This document shows, in pieces, positions 24,924 through 34,422 of a DNA stretch of 64,000 bases. Under the pieces are notes generated by a model, which was not told the origin of the DNA, did not search any database, and worked only from the letters and a program-made list of their open reading frames with translations. Position 1 is the first letter of the stretch. Each line of letters starts with the position of its first letter. This stretch comes from JAJDTQ01 sp965204235 (GTDB lineage Bacteria > Desulfobacterota > Binatia > UBA9968 > JAJDTQ01): the NCBI GenBank assembly GCA_965204235.1, contig OZ241979.1, positions 3,348,001 to 3,412,000 of the forward strand, read 5' to 3'. Both the position numbers and the translations under genes were made by a program.

Positions 24924-25198
24924 ATGAGGTTCACGCTTGGGGCCTGGGGCAGGAGGTTTTCACGGACGGCGCCGGCCCTGGCGCTGGCGCTGGCCTTGGC
25001 GGGCTGCGGCGACGGGGCCGAGGAGCTGTTCGAGACCGCGCAGTTCGAGGAGGTCCAGGACAACGAGGAGCACGCGCGCAAGCTGTACCGGAGGATCTTG
25101 CGCGACCACGCGGACAGCCCCTTCGCCGCGAAGGCCCGGGAGCGGCTGGAGGCCATGGACGCGGGCCGGGGTTCTCGAACCGGGGCGGGGGAGGGGCC

Positions 25199-25202
<4 letters not shown>
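24924..25202 (+). CDS. small TPR-like lipoprotein
   Basis: A 92-residue protein with a lipoprotein signal: basic MRFTLGAWGRRFSR, hydrophobic APALALALALAG and the lipobox cysteine in LAGC at about residue 32. The mature part (FETAQFEEVQDNEEHARKLY then RRILRDHADSPFAAKARERLE) resembles a single tetratricopeptide-type helix pair, as in BamD/YfgC-type lipoproteins. ATG at 24924 follows GGAGGAGG. Its stop overlaps the ettA start (ATGA), so the two are coupled. Role unknown. Confidence 0.75.
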
Positions 25203-26884
<1,682 letters not shown>

Positions 26885-26941
26885 ACCGCGGCGCACGTCC
26901 TCATTGACCTGCGGCAGCTTCGTTCCGCAGCAGGAACCTTT

Positions 26942-27032
26942 GGAAACCCGGAACAACGACCCTCGTTCGTCCTGAGCGTAGCGAAGCGAAGTCGAAGGAC
27001 GCGCTTGCTGCACTCCGGCGGGTTCTTGTTCC
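26942..27032 (+). repeat. interspersed palindromic repeat family A, copy 5
   Basis: Opens with GGAAACCCGGAACAACGACC and carries the forward core ending GGACGCGCTTG at about 27007. The right arm diverges into GCTGCACTCCGGCGGGTTC. No gene lies between ettA (26884) and 27111. Confidence 0.75.
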
Positions 27033-27110
27033 GTCAGCGTTGGAACGATATGCTTCCGGTGTAAGGCGACCTTTCGAAACGATCCGGAAACCCTGGAAGG
27101 GAGAACCGCC

Positions 27111-27407
27111 ATGACGGAGTTCGAGATGGCCAGCTTGATGCTGCGGGGACTGGTAGGGGCCGGACAGATTGCCGTCGTTGCCGTCGGAGTCCATGTCATG
27201 CGCCGGGCCAACGAAGACCGCGCCGCGCAGATGGAAGCGCAGCGCCGCGAGGCCGACCAGCGAGAGAAGCGCGCCGATCAACGCCACGCCGAAGCCATGC
27301 GCGCCCTGGACGTGCTCATCAAGGGCATGGACCAGCAGGCCGAAACCTCGCGCGCCATCGTCAAGGGCATGGAGACCGTGATCGAGAGAACCGCACCGCG
27401 CCAGTAA
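27111..27407 (+). CDS. small membrane-anchored coiled-coil protein
   Basis: A 98-residue protein of unknown function. Residues 8-30 (LMLRGLVGAGQIAVVAVGVH) form one hydrophobic helix. Residues 35-65 (RAAQMEAQRREADQREKRAD) are highly charged and predicted coiled coil, followed by IKGMDQQAETSRAIVKGM and an ERTAPRQ end. GGAAGGGAGAAC upstream is a good ribosome site. Its 3-prime third is repeated as a fragment at 30018-30124, part of the duplication flanking the island. Confidence 0.6.
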   Translation: MTEFEMASLMLRGLVGAGQIAVVAVGVHVMRRANEDRAAQMEAQRREADQREKRADQRHAEAMRALDVLIKGMDQQAETSRAIVKGMETVIERTAPRQ

Positions 27408-27492
27408 CGGCCGGCGCCGTCAGGGAAGGGAGCCGGACGCGGAACCTCAGTTGCCGGTTTCGCCGGTGCGCGGGTCGGCGCCGAAGCGATAG
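27301..27492 (+). repeat. ~190-bp duplicated segment, copy 1
   Basis: Aligns with 30018-30221 from GCGCCCTGGACGTGCTCATC to CGCCGAAGCGATAG, with few substitutions and one 12-bp indel. It spans the 3-prime end of the coiled-coil gene and the 3-prime end of an outer-membrane protein gene on the other strand. The two copies bracket 27493-30017. Confidence 0.85.
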
Positions 27493-27509
27493 TATTGCAG
27501 GCCCACCCG
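27447..27509 (-). pseudogene. outer-membrane beta-barrel protein, C-terminal remnant
   Basis: About 20 codons survive: SQFRVGLQYYRFGADPRTGE then TGN and a stop. This matches the end of the intact barrel protein at 30164-30973 (LALVYRFGAG and TGETGN). The rest of the gene has been replaced by the start of the inserted module. Confidence 0.65.
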
Positions 27510-27539
27510 GAACTGAGATCCCCGAAAGGAGATGGTGCA

Positions 27540-27923
27540 ATGGGATTTACGCACGTCAACGTCACCATACGCAATCCGGCCGAGCCGTCGAAAAGTTGGG
27601 AAGGGTCGTTTCTGGTCGATGCCGGCGCAATGGATTCCCTCGTGCCGAGGCAGCATCTGGATGCCATCGGCCTCCGGCCCAAGGGACAGCGGCTCTACGA
27701 ACTGGCCGACGGCAGCGAAGTCAGGCTGGACGTCACGACCGGGGACATCGAGTTCATGGGAGAGGTCACCGGAGGGCGCCTCATCTTCGGAGACGACGAC
27801 GCAGAGCCATTGCTCGGAGTGACGGCCCTGGAGTCCGTGGGCGTCGAGGTCGATCCGCAGAACCAGCGGTTGAGGAAATTGCCCGCGGTGAGGCTCAAAG
27901 GTTTCGGGCAGGCCGCACGATGA
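27540..27923 (+). CDS. clan AA (retropepsin-like) aspartic protease family protein
   Basis: A 127-residue soluble protein. The segment GSFLVDAGAMDSLVPRQHL has the D-[ST/A]-G-A catalytic signature of small bacterial retropepsin-like proteases, here DAGA rather than DTGA. It is followed by GLRPKGQRLYELADGSEV and a second conserved block PLLGVTALESVGVEVDPQNQ typical of the fold. Start ATG 27540 with AAAGGAG about 10 bases upstream. It is the first gene inside the island bracketed by the duplication; function may be protein processing or an inactive binding fold. Confidence 0.7.
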   Translation: MGFTHVNVTIRNPAEPSKSWEGSFLVDAGAMDSLVPRQHLDAIGLRPKGQRLYELADGSEVRLDVTTGDIEFMGEVTGGRLIFGDDDAEPLLGVTALESVGVEVDPQNQRLRKLPAVRLKGFGQAAR

Positions 27924-28044
27924 AAGGACGATATGGTTCCGGTGGAAGGTGACCTTTCAAAGTCAATGTGTTAGACGTTGGTCACCTTCGGTCTGGCTGG
28001 TGAAGGTCCGGTCATTGGCCGGTTGACGAGATCGGGATGTCCTC

Positions 28045-28344
28045 GTGCACTACGAAAGTAATCCGAAACATAAGGATCCCTGGCAGTCAGGCCGTCAGGG
28101 TACGCTTTGCCCGGGGAACGTCGATCAGGCGATTGCGGAGCGACTGCTCGAGGATAGCGAAACGTCAGGCAACGTGCGATATGCGGTACATGAAGGCAGA
28201 GCGTACTGCGCACGGAAACACGGTGACGATGTCTGGCACGGGTATCCGCTCGGTTGGGAGGAAGTTCCCGAAAGTCTCCGTCGCAGGTGGGTGAGGGAAG
28301 GGCGGGTGCGTAGAAGGGACATCAACAGATACTGGCAGGGGTAA
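28045..28344 (+). CDS. hypothetical protein preceding the ImmA/IrrE gene
   Basis: Ninety-nine residues from a GTG start (VHYESNPKHKDPWQSGRQGT). It is rich in charged and aromatic residues, with two cysteines (TLCPG, AYCARKHG) and a C-terminal WVREGRVRRRDINRYW. No family is recognised. It ends 6 bp before the ImmA/IrrE gene, suggesting an operon and possibly a functional pair. GTG is the only start that keeps the conserved-looking N-terminus; the ribosome site is weak. Confidence 0.55.
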   Translation: MHYESNPKHKDPWQSGRQGTLCPGNVDQAIAERLLEDSETSGNVRYAVHEGRAYCARKHGDDVWHGYPLGWEEVPESLRRRWVREGRVRRRDINRYWQG

Positions 28345-28350
28345 CCGGAC

Positions 28351-29964
28351 ATGGCCACTCCATGGAAAAGGCTCGAAGGCGACACAAGTGTGTTCGCGAT
28401 CGGAATGGAGTTCGCCCCCGACCCTGATGGCGGGCGGTACATCGATCCGGAGACCGGTCTCTCCTGGGGGAGCTTTCAGATCTGGGTGGAAGGCCGGAAC
28501 TTGTGTTCCCACTCGGAGAAAGGCGAACGAATCGAATCGACTCATTGGTATCTTCTACCGCTCCTGGAATGGTTCGCCCGTTACTGGACCCCCCTGCTGC
28601 ACGAGGAACGCCTTCCCATCAGGGTCGAAGGCGATACCGGATGGACGTCCTTGCACGCGACCCGGTTTCCGCCACCGGCAATCGAAGACGACGACGAGGA
28701 GGCATCGGAGTGGGAGAGTGCATGGCAGGATTGGTGGTTTCGTCATGGAATCAGAGCCGCTAGAGAAGGAGGACTATTCCCTGACGTCGTGATCAGACGT
28801 TTCCGGGATTCGGTCGAAGTGTCCTGGGGTCCCGTTCGGAGCGAAGGAATGCCGTACCGCTTCGATTCCACCGAGTCGGCGGGCTTCGGCCGACTGCCGC
28901 CCGGAACGGTCGCCGAGCCCTTGTATGCAGTCCTGTTGGGCGCGAGTGAACACCTGTTGTCGCTTGCGAAAGAGTCTCCCCGAATCGACGAATTCCCTCG
29001 AATCGAGGCGTTGCGCAGAGACCTTCGAGCTCTGAGAGGCTCGGCTGAAAATCATGATCGCCGCCTCATGTGGCTCGCTGGGCTGGGAACCGACGAGTCC
29101 ACCGTTCGAACCGGATGGCAACGGGCCATCGACTGCCTTTCGGGATCGGCTGAAGCGCCGCGTCGCGCGATGCTGGAGGTTTCGGAGTCGTCTCTCGTCG
29201 TTACCGGCTCGTGTCAGGCGGCGCTCATGTTCGGTTCCCTTGCACCCGACGTCATGGAGCAGGACGTATTGAGCCTTGCTCAGGCAATGGTCGATCTGTA
29301 CTCGCCGGAAGGCGACTCGGAGGCGATGCGGAAGATTTGCCGTGCCGCTCCGGTCGAGGAACCCATGTCCCCTGCGTGGTCTCAGGGATACGAGTTGGCC
29401 GATGAGCTTCATGAACATTTCCACGGGGAATTCGCAAAGGGTGGGTCCGTCGATCTCGAGGGACTGATCGAGAGGCTGGACATCAGGATCGAATATCTGA
29501 AGTTGTCGGATGACATGGTCCGAGGCGTGTCCATTGCAGGGCCACGACATCGGCCCGGGATCATCGTCAACTCGAACTGCCCCCTGAACGAGCACCCTTC
29601 GGGTCGTCGATTCACGCTCGCCCACGAGCTCTGCCACCTGCTGTTCGATCGTGAGGCCGGGCGCCGCTTGGCGATCGCCAGCGGGCGGTGGGCGCCGCGG
29701 GACGTCGAGCGGCGGGCGAACGCCTTCGCGGCGATGCTGCTGATGCCCACCTCGCTGGTGCAGAAGGCTGTGGCGGCATTGGCCGTTTCGGTCACCACGG
29801 TGGAAGATGTTCGGGAAATCGCAAGAACGCTGCACGCTGGACGCCCCGCCGTGCTGAACCACCTGAAGAACCTGGGGTTCATCCACGAGGCCGACCAGCT
29901 ACGGATCGATGATCAGGTGTCGCGCCTTGGCTGGATCGCCCACGATGACGAAAGGCAACTCTGA
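28351..29964 (+). CDS. ImmA/IrrE-family zinc peptidase with large N-terminal domain
   Basis: A 537-residue protein. The C-terminal part (about residues 340-500) has the ImmA/IrrE zinc site FTLAHELCHLLFD, followed by VERRANAFAAMLLMPTSLVQ, a standard combination. ImmA/IrrE proteases cleave XRE-type repressors in phage, ICE and stress regulation. The N-terminal ~330 residues (starting MATPWKRLEGDTSVFAIGME, with a Trp-rich EWESAWQDWWFRHGIRAA) are not recognised. No XRE regulator is nearby, which is unusual. The final codons and TGA are supplied by repeat copy 6 (CAACTCTGA). Confidence 0.8.
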   Translation: MATPWKRLEGDTSVFAIGMEFAPDPDGGRYIDPETGLSWGSFQIWVEGRNLCSHSEKGERIESTHWYLLPLLEWFARYWTPLLHEERLPIRVEGDTGWTSLHATRFPPPAIEDDDEEASEWESAWQDWWFRHGIRAAREGGLFPDVVIRRFRDSVEVSWGPVRSEGMPYRFDSTESAGFGRLPPGTVAEPLYAVLLGASEHLLSLAKESPRIDEFPRIEALRRDLRALRGSAENHDRRLMWLAGLGTDESTVRTGWQRAIDCLSGSAEAPRRAMLEVSESSLVVTGSCQAALMFGSLAPDVMEQDVLSLAQAMVDLYSPEGDSEAMRKICRAAPVEEPMSPAWSQGYELADELHEHFHGEFAKGGSVDLEGLIERLDIRIEYLKLSDDMVRGVSIAGPRHRPGIIVNSNCPLNEHPSGRRFTLAHELCHLLFDREAGRRLAIASGRWAPRDVERRANAFAAMLLMPTSLVQKAVAALAVSVTTVEDVREIARTLHAGRPAVLNHLKNLGFIHEADQLRIDDQVSRLGWIAHDDERQL

Positions 29965-30017
29965 ACGATTGCCCCGTTCGTCCTGAGCGTAGCGAAGCGA
30001 AGTCGAAGGACGCGCTT
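29953..30017 (+). repeat. interspersed palindromic repeat family A, copy 6 (truncated)
   Basis: Starts GGCAACTCTGAACGATTGCC, overlapping the last codons of the peptidase gene, and runs through the forward core to GGACGCGCTT at 30017. Its right arm is absent: it joins directly to duplicated copy 2. Confidence 0.8.
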
Positions 30018-30221
30018 GCGCCCTGGACATGCTCATCAAGGGCATGAACCAGCAGGCCGAAACCTTGCGCGCCGTCGTCAAGGGCATGGAGACCGTGATC
30101 GAGAGAACCGCGCCGCGCCAGTGACGGCCGGCGCCGCCAGGGAAGGGAGCCGGACGCGGGACCTCAGTTGCCGGTTTCGCCGGTGGGCGGGTCGGCCGAC
30201 GGGCCGGCGCCGAAGCGATAG
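30018..30221 (+). repeat. ~190-bp duplicated segment, copy 2
   Basis: Second copy of 27301-27492. It includes the last 34 codons of the coiled-coil gene (pseudo) and the 3-prime end of the intact barrel gene on the minus strand. It joins repeat copy 6 without a gap, so recombination between family A repeats may have created it. Confidence 0.85.
30020..30124 (+). pseudogene. C-terminal fragment of the coiled-coil membrane protein
   Basis: Reads ALDMLIKGMNQQAETLRAVV then KGMETVIERTAPRQ and a TGA, nearly identical to the end of the intact protein at 27111-27407. It has no start or N-terminal helix. Confidence 0.75.
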
Positions 30222-30973
30222 ACCAGCGCCAAGCGGACGATGCCGAGACGGTTCTTCACCCGGTAGGGACAGGCCCGGTTGGGGCCGCCGGGGCCGCAGA
30301 TGTTGTTGCCGGAGCGGTTGACGTAACGGGTGCGCTTTCCGAAGTCCAGGTACGAGCCTTCGATCCGCAGGCTCCAGGCCGGCCGGACAGGGAGGGGCGC
30401 CTCGACGCCCGCGCCGACGACCCAGCCGACCCGGGTGGAGTCGGTGCGAAAGGAGTCGTCCGGGTCCACGCTTCCGACGGGGTCCTCGATCCGGTTCGGG
30501 ATGAAGTCCACGTCGGTCAACGAGTCGGCGATGCGGGACAGGGCGAGCCCGCCGCCGGCGAACAGCGTCAGCGGTCCGAGGGGCTGCTCCACCCCCGCCC
30601 GGGCCGTGGCGATCCATCGGTACTTGGATACCGCGGTCTCGTCCCGGGCCCCGGGGTCGAGCCGGCTCGTCCTTGCCGACAGGTTGGCCCACGCGCCATC
30701 GATCTCCAGGCGGAGAGGCACGCCGCCCACCGCGAACCCCTGCCCCAGGAGCGCGCCGCCCACGAACCCGGTGTCGCTGTACTCGACCGTCCACCCGCGC
30801 CTGCCCCAGTTGGAGAAGCCTTCCACGTCCACGAACTCGTTGTACCCCCAACCGGAACCCAGGAAGGCTCCCGCGTACGTCTCCCTCCACGTGAAGCCTT
30901 CGCCCCCGGCCGCATCGGCCAGGGCCAGGACGGCCGCCAACGCCGCGGCCGCGCATGTGACGCCGAATCTCAT
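30164..30973 (-). CDS. outer-membrane beta-barrel protein with signal peptide
   Basis: A 269-residue protein. Residues 1-24 are a Sec signal (MRFGVTCAAAALAAVLALAD) with cleavage near AAGGEG. The rest alternates aromatic and polar residues as in small OmpA/opacity-type barrels: YAGAFLGSGWGYNEFVD, WTVEYSDTGFVGGALLGQGF, TARAGVEQPLGPLTLFAGGG, RPAWSLRIEGSYLDFGKRTR and a final strand LALVYRFGAG. A C-terminal extension ends TGETGN. The ATG at 30971-30973 follows GGAGG. Function unknown, probably a structural or adhesion barrel in the outer membrane of a diderm cell. Confidence 0.75.
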   Translation of the reverse strand: MRFGVTCAAAALAAVLALADAAGGEGFTWRETYAGAFLGSGWGYNEFVDVEGFSNWGRRGWTVEYSDTGFVGGALLGQGFAVGGVPLRLEIDGAWANLSARTSRLDPGARDETAVSKYRWIATARAGVEQPLGPLTLFAGGGLALSRIADSLTDVDFIPNRIEDPVGSVDPDDSFRTDSTRVGWVVGAGVEAPLPVRPAWSLRIEGSYLDFGKRTRYVNRSGNNICGPGGPNRACPYRVKNRLGIVRLALVYRFGAGPSADPPTGETGN

Positions 30974-31281
30974 GGACCACCTCCGGTGCAGGGTCGAGCA
31001 GGGAACCCTTTCAAGGATAGCCCCACAATCTTCTACGGCGCAAACTCCTGACTCTATCCCAGCCGCCATTCCTTTTGCGGCGCTTCGGGAATTCGTGTGG
31101 GTTGTGATACTCCCCACGCACGCGATGAGGTCCGCTTCCCTTCCATTCCGACCATGCCGTCCTCGGTTCGGCGTCGCGGACGCCCCATTCCGTCATTCCC
31201 GCGAAAGCGGGAATCCATCCGTTCTGCTGCGGCGCACGGCAACCGACGGTTCGTCGTGTGGAGATGTGAAGTAGGTTCGGG
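30974..31281. repeat. repeat-only gap: IS1182-like end, family B copy 2, REP hairpin
   Basis: Holds CTTCTACGGCGCAAACTCCT (31030-31049, like the element end at 10658-10680), a reverse family B copy (31079-31176, from GGCGCTTCGGGAATTCGTGT to GTCCTCGGTTCGGCGTC) and the REP hairpin CGTCATTCCCGCGAAAGCGG (31191-31217). No gene is supported. Confidence 0.65.
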
Positions 31282-31962
31282 TCAGCGCCGGTAGCCTCGG
31301 AGCCGGTCGTATTCCTCGATCTGCTCGGCCGTGAGTTCGCGAGCGCTCTCCATGTGTGCGAGCAGGTGGATCGCCTGGAGCTGGCCTCGCATGATGCCCA
31401 AGTGTTGGGCAATGCGTTTTACGTCCGCTACGGACGGCTGTTCGCCGACGGCTACGGAAGCGAAGAGGTTCGCAAGGCGGCGTTCCGCCATGAGTACGTC
31501 GTCGCCCTTGGTGATTGCCTGTGCTCGCATCTTCTCATGGATGGCCTCGATGCGTCTGATCTGTGCGGGGTCGAGGTCGAGTTCGGACGCGAGCTCGAGC
31601 AGATGCTTCGGTCCGGGGAAACGGTTCAGTTCGGCCGGTCGCGCGAGGCCCATTCCTTCGCCGTTCCGCAGTTCGCGCACCTCATCGGGCGTAAGGGTCG
31701 GCACGTCGTTGCTTTGGGTGTGTGCGTAGGGAGACGCCTGGTGAGCCTGGTGATGGTGGTGCTGCGCCGACGCCGGCGTCGGGGCGACGGCGATGGAGCT
31801 GATCCACATGAACAGTCCAAGCACGGTCGTCGTTGTCGTCTTCGGGAACCTCTGAACGACCGGGACAGGGGGTATGGGCGCGTCCTTCGACTCCGCTTCG
31901 CTACGCTCAGGACGAACGGGGACAGGAGGGTCGGGGTGAGGGAATGAATCTGTCATCGGCAT
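31282..31962 (-). CDS. Spy/CpxP-like periplasmic protein with repeat-derived N-terminal extension
   Basis: The mature region has the helical LTxxQ pattern of Spy/CpxP/ZraP proteins: LTPDEVRELRNGEGMGLARP, LDPAQIRRIEAIHEKMRAQA and LTAEQIEEYDRLRGYRR. It also has a His-rich start (QHHHHQAHQ) that could bind metal. The signal-like segment TTVLGLFMWISSIAVAPTPA then SAQ is preceded by about 45 residues. Part of these (PVRPERSEAESKDAPIP) is the direct translation of family A repeat copy 7. The ATG at 31960-31962 with GGAGG nine bases upstream gives 226 residues. Internal starts (GTG or ATG near 31809-31824) would restore a normal signal peptide. Export of the long form is doubtful. Confidence 0.6.
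   Translation of the reverse strand: MPMTDSFPHPDPPVPVRPERSEAESKDAPIPPVPVVQRFPKTTTTTVLGLFMWISSIAVAPTPASAQHHHHQAHQASPYAHTQSNDVPTLTPDEVRELRNGEGMGLARPAELNRFPGPKHLLELASELDLDPAQIRRIEAIHEKMRAQAITKGDDVLMAERRLANLFASVAVGEQPSVADVKRIAQHLGIMRGQLQAIHLLAHMESARELTAEQIEEYDRLRGYRR
31845..31945 (-). repeat. interspersed palindromic repeat family A, copy 7 (inside a gene)
   Basis: Starts GGAACCTCTGAACGACCGGG and includes the reverse core with one variant base (GTCCTTCGACTCCGCTTCGC). It lies in frame in the 5-prime part of the Spy-like gene. Confidence 0.8.
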
Positions 31963-32051
31963 GTCGGCAGCCTCCGCCATTCCTGTCCGCCCGTTGACCG
32001 CTCGTTCCCGCGGCACAGCCTTCCTCAGCCCTCTGATAGCCGGACAGCTAG

Positions 32052-32160
32052 CGCTATCACGGCTATCGCGACGGCGAGTACGACGATCCGAGCGGGCGAC
32101 CGCGCATATGTCCGTGAGGACGTCGCTATCACGGCTATCGGGACGGCGAGTACGACGATC
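32052..32160. repeat. two direct 38-bp repeats, 72-bp period
   Basis: CGCTATCACGGCTATCGCGA (32052) recurs as CGCTATCACGGCTATCGGGA at 32124, each continuing CGGCGAGTACGACGATC. Read as protein they give RYHGYRDGEYDD units, possibly the remains of a Gly/Tyr/Arg-rich gene tail. The second copy ends 3 bp before the GMC stop codon. Confidence 0.6.
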
Positions 32161-32163
32161 AAT

Positions 32164-33678
32164 CTACCCCCCCGCCTCCTTGACGAAGTCGGACAGGCGT
32201 TCGCCGATCATGATGCAGGAGACGTTGGTGTTGGCGTGCACCACCGTGGGCATGATCGAGGCGTCGGCCACCCAGAGGTTGTCCATGCCGTGCACCCGCA
32301 GCGTCTGGTCCACCACCGCCTCGCGGTCGGAGGCCGGTCCCATCCGGCAGGTGCCCACGCCGTGGTGGTAGCTGTCGTAGGTGGCCCGGGCGAACCGGGC
32401 CCAGTCCTCGCCGGGACCGGGTTGCAGCAGTTCGCCGTAGAGTTCCCTCATGGCCGGGGTCTCGGCGACCTCCCGGATGAAGCCCATGGCCGTGGTCATG
32501 GCGTCGAGGTCCCGGGGGTCCTCCAGCATGTTGGACTCGATGACCGGCAGTTCCCGGGGGTCGCTGCTCTTGAGGTACATGCGGCCGCGGTTCATCTGCT
32601 CCAGCAGCGAGGCGGACAGGGGGATCGTGGGCCGGACGCCTTCCACCTGGGTGGGCGGACGCAGCGAGATGTGGAAGTTGGCGCAGTCGCGGTCCGCGTG
32701 GCTCTTGTAGAGGTAGCGTATGCGCGGGATGATCCAGTCGGCGTCGAACTCTTCCTTGCACGCGAAGGTCATGAACACGACCGCGTGGTCCTGGTAGTTC
32801 CGGCCCACCCCGGGCAGGTCCCTGACCACGGGGACGCCGAGCTTCCGCAGGTCGTCGGCGCGGCCGATGCCCGACAGCATGAGCAACGGGGCCGAGTGAT
32901 AGACCCCGGCGCTCAACACCACCTGGCCGCCGGACACGGTCTCCTGCCGGTCGTCCTTCCGGTAGCGGACCGCGGCCACCCGGTTGCCGGAGACGTCGAG
33001 TCCGGTGACCTGGGCCTCGGCCACGATGCTGAGGTTGGCCCGGTCCCGGGCCGGGTCGAGGTAGGCCACCACCGTGGACTGCCGTTTGCCGTCCTTGATG
33101 CTGAAGGGAGGGTGTCCGATGCCCAGCGGGTCCGGGACGTTGGTGTCCTCCAGCAGCGCCAAGCCCTTCTGTTGGCCGGCCTCCACGAACGCCTGCACCG
33201 GGTCGGCTCCGGGCGCGTCGAAGGTGAAGGGGCGCTTGACGTACAGCGGGCCGTCGTTGCCGTGGAGCGGGCTGTCCGGGAAGTCCTGGTCCGATTCCAG
33301 CCGTTTCAGGACCGGCAGGACCTTTTCCCAGGACCAGTCCGGGTTGCCGTGGGCGACCCAGTGGTCCATGTCGGCCTCGAGGGGCCGGGGCGCGGCCATG
33401 ACGTTCACCGAGGAGCCGCCCCCCATGATCCTTCCGGAGAGCTTGTAGCAGACGCTGCCGTCCAGGTCTCGCGGGCTCGGGTACATCACCAGGTAGTCGG
33501 TCTCCAGCAGCAGCCGCACCTGGTTCCGGGCCTCGGCCACCATATCGGGGATGGGCCGCGGGTCCGGCCCCGCCTCCAGCAGCAGCACCTTCCGCCCCGG
33601 GTCTTCGGACAGGCGGCCGGCCGCGGCGCAGCCCGCGGACCCCCCGCCGATGATGACGACGTCGTAGTGTTCCGCCAT
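32164..33678 (-). CDS. GMC-family FAD oxidoreductase (choline dehydrogenase-like)
   Basis: A 504-residue flavoprotein alcohol oxidase/dehydrogenase. The ADP-binding fold is at the start: YDVVIIGGGSAGCAAAGRLS, then VLLLEAGPDPRP. GMC signatures follow: GRIMGGGSSVNVMAAPRP (motif 1) and GVYHSAPLLMLSGIGRADDL (motif 2). The active-site His-x-Asn region is YDSYHHGVGTCRMGP and NLWVADASIMPTVVHANTNV near the C-terminus. ATG at 33676-33678 follows AAAGGA. Substrate alcohol unknown. A CoxG-like gene lies 32 bp upstream on the same strand, probably co-transcribed. Confidence 0.93.
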   Translation of the reverse strand: MAEHYDVVIIGGGSAGCAAAGRLSEDPGRKVLLLEAGPDPRPIPDMVAEARNQVRLLLETDYLVMYPSPRDLDGSVCYKLSGRIMGGGSSVNVMAAPRPLEADMDHWVAHGNPDWSWEKVLPVLKRLESDQDFPDSPLHGNDGPLYVKRPFTFDAPGADPVQAFVEAGQQKGLALLEDTNVPDPLGIGHPPFSIKDGKRQSTVVAYLDPARDRANLSIVAEAQVTGLDVSGNRVAAVRYRKDDRQETVSGGQVVLSAGVYHSAPLLMLSGIGRADDLRKLGVPVVRDLPGVGRNYQDHAVVFMTFACKEEFDADWIIPRIRYLYKSHADRDCANFHISLRPPTQVEGVRPTIPLSASLLEQMNRGRMYLKSSDPRELPVIESNMLEDPRDLDAMTTAMGFIREVAETPAMRELYGELLQPGPGEDWARFARATYDSYHHGVGTCRMGPASDREAVVDQTLRVHGMDNLWVADASIMPTVVHANTNVSCIMIGERLSDFVKEAGG

Positions 33679-33710
33679 GAGATGGGTCCTTTCGCAGCGC
33701 GCTGCGCGCG

Positions 33711-34172
33711 TCAGGCCTTGGCGGCCTCGGCGTCCAGCGCTTTGCCCAGGCGTTTCCGGAACTCTTCCAGGATGAGGGACGTGGTGGCGCGAAGGATCAT
33801 GTCGCCGAGGATGGCCAGCCGTCCCTGGATCTCCACCTCCGCGCGGTACTTCAGATCGGTGCAGTTCTCGCGCGGTTCTTCCATGCGGGCGTCCACCGAG
33901 GCCACCACGGTGCTCCTGGTCACGGAGTCCGTGCCCTCGACCCTCACGGCCAGGGACTCCTTGGGGAGGCTGTTGACGATGGTGGAGCGAAAGGCGAAGT
34001 TGCCGGAGATGGGGCCTACCTTGGCCTTGATCGCGCCGTCGAAGGTGGAGTCGTCGATCTGGTCGATGGAATCGATCCCGGGCATGCAGGACGAGAACTT
34101 CCGGATGTCCAGCACGAAGTCCCACACCGCGTCCCTCGGATGTTCGACCGAAATGGTTCCCTCGAAGATCAT
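33711..34172 (-). CDS. CoxG-like SRPBCC protein
   Basis: A 153-residue START/SRPBCC-fold protein of the carbon monoxide dehydrogenase subunit G type, thought to help recruit or assemble molybdo-dehydrogenases at the membrane. Typical pieces are GTISVEHPRDAVWDFVLDIR, FSSCMPGIDSID (CxPG), FDGAIKAKVGPISGNF and a C-terminal amphipathic helix ILEEFRKRLGKALDAEA. No Cox large/medium/small subunits are adjacent. It precedes the GMC oxidoreductase in the same operon, so it may serve that enzyme; this link is inference. Confidence 0.85.
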   Translation of the reverse strand: MIFEGTISVEHPRDAVWDFVLDIRKFSSCMPGIDSIDQIDDSTFDGAIKAKVGPISGNFAFRSTIVNSLPKESLAVRVEGTDSVTRSTVVASVDARMEEPRENCTDLKYRAEVEIQGRLAILGDMILRATTSLILEEFRKRLGKALDAEAAKA

Positions 34173-34422
34173 GGCGACTCCCAGCCCGAAGATTGGGGAG
34201 GGGTATAGCCTTTTCGGTGGTCTCGATCAACCGGGCGTGCTTCCCGGCCACCGGCCCTTGCGGTGGTCCTCCGGGTCCGCGGCCTGGCCGTCCGGCAACG
34301 GCCGGCGCTCGCGCCTTGTCCACCGCCGGAATTCGTGCGCATATTCGCAGGCTGCGCCCGGACACGGCTCCTCCTGTCCCAGCGCCCCGCGTTCCGAACC
34401 CCCGGATCCGAACCCCACGATC

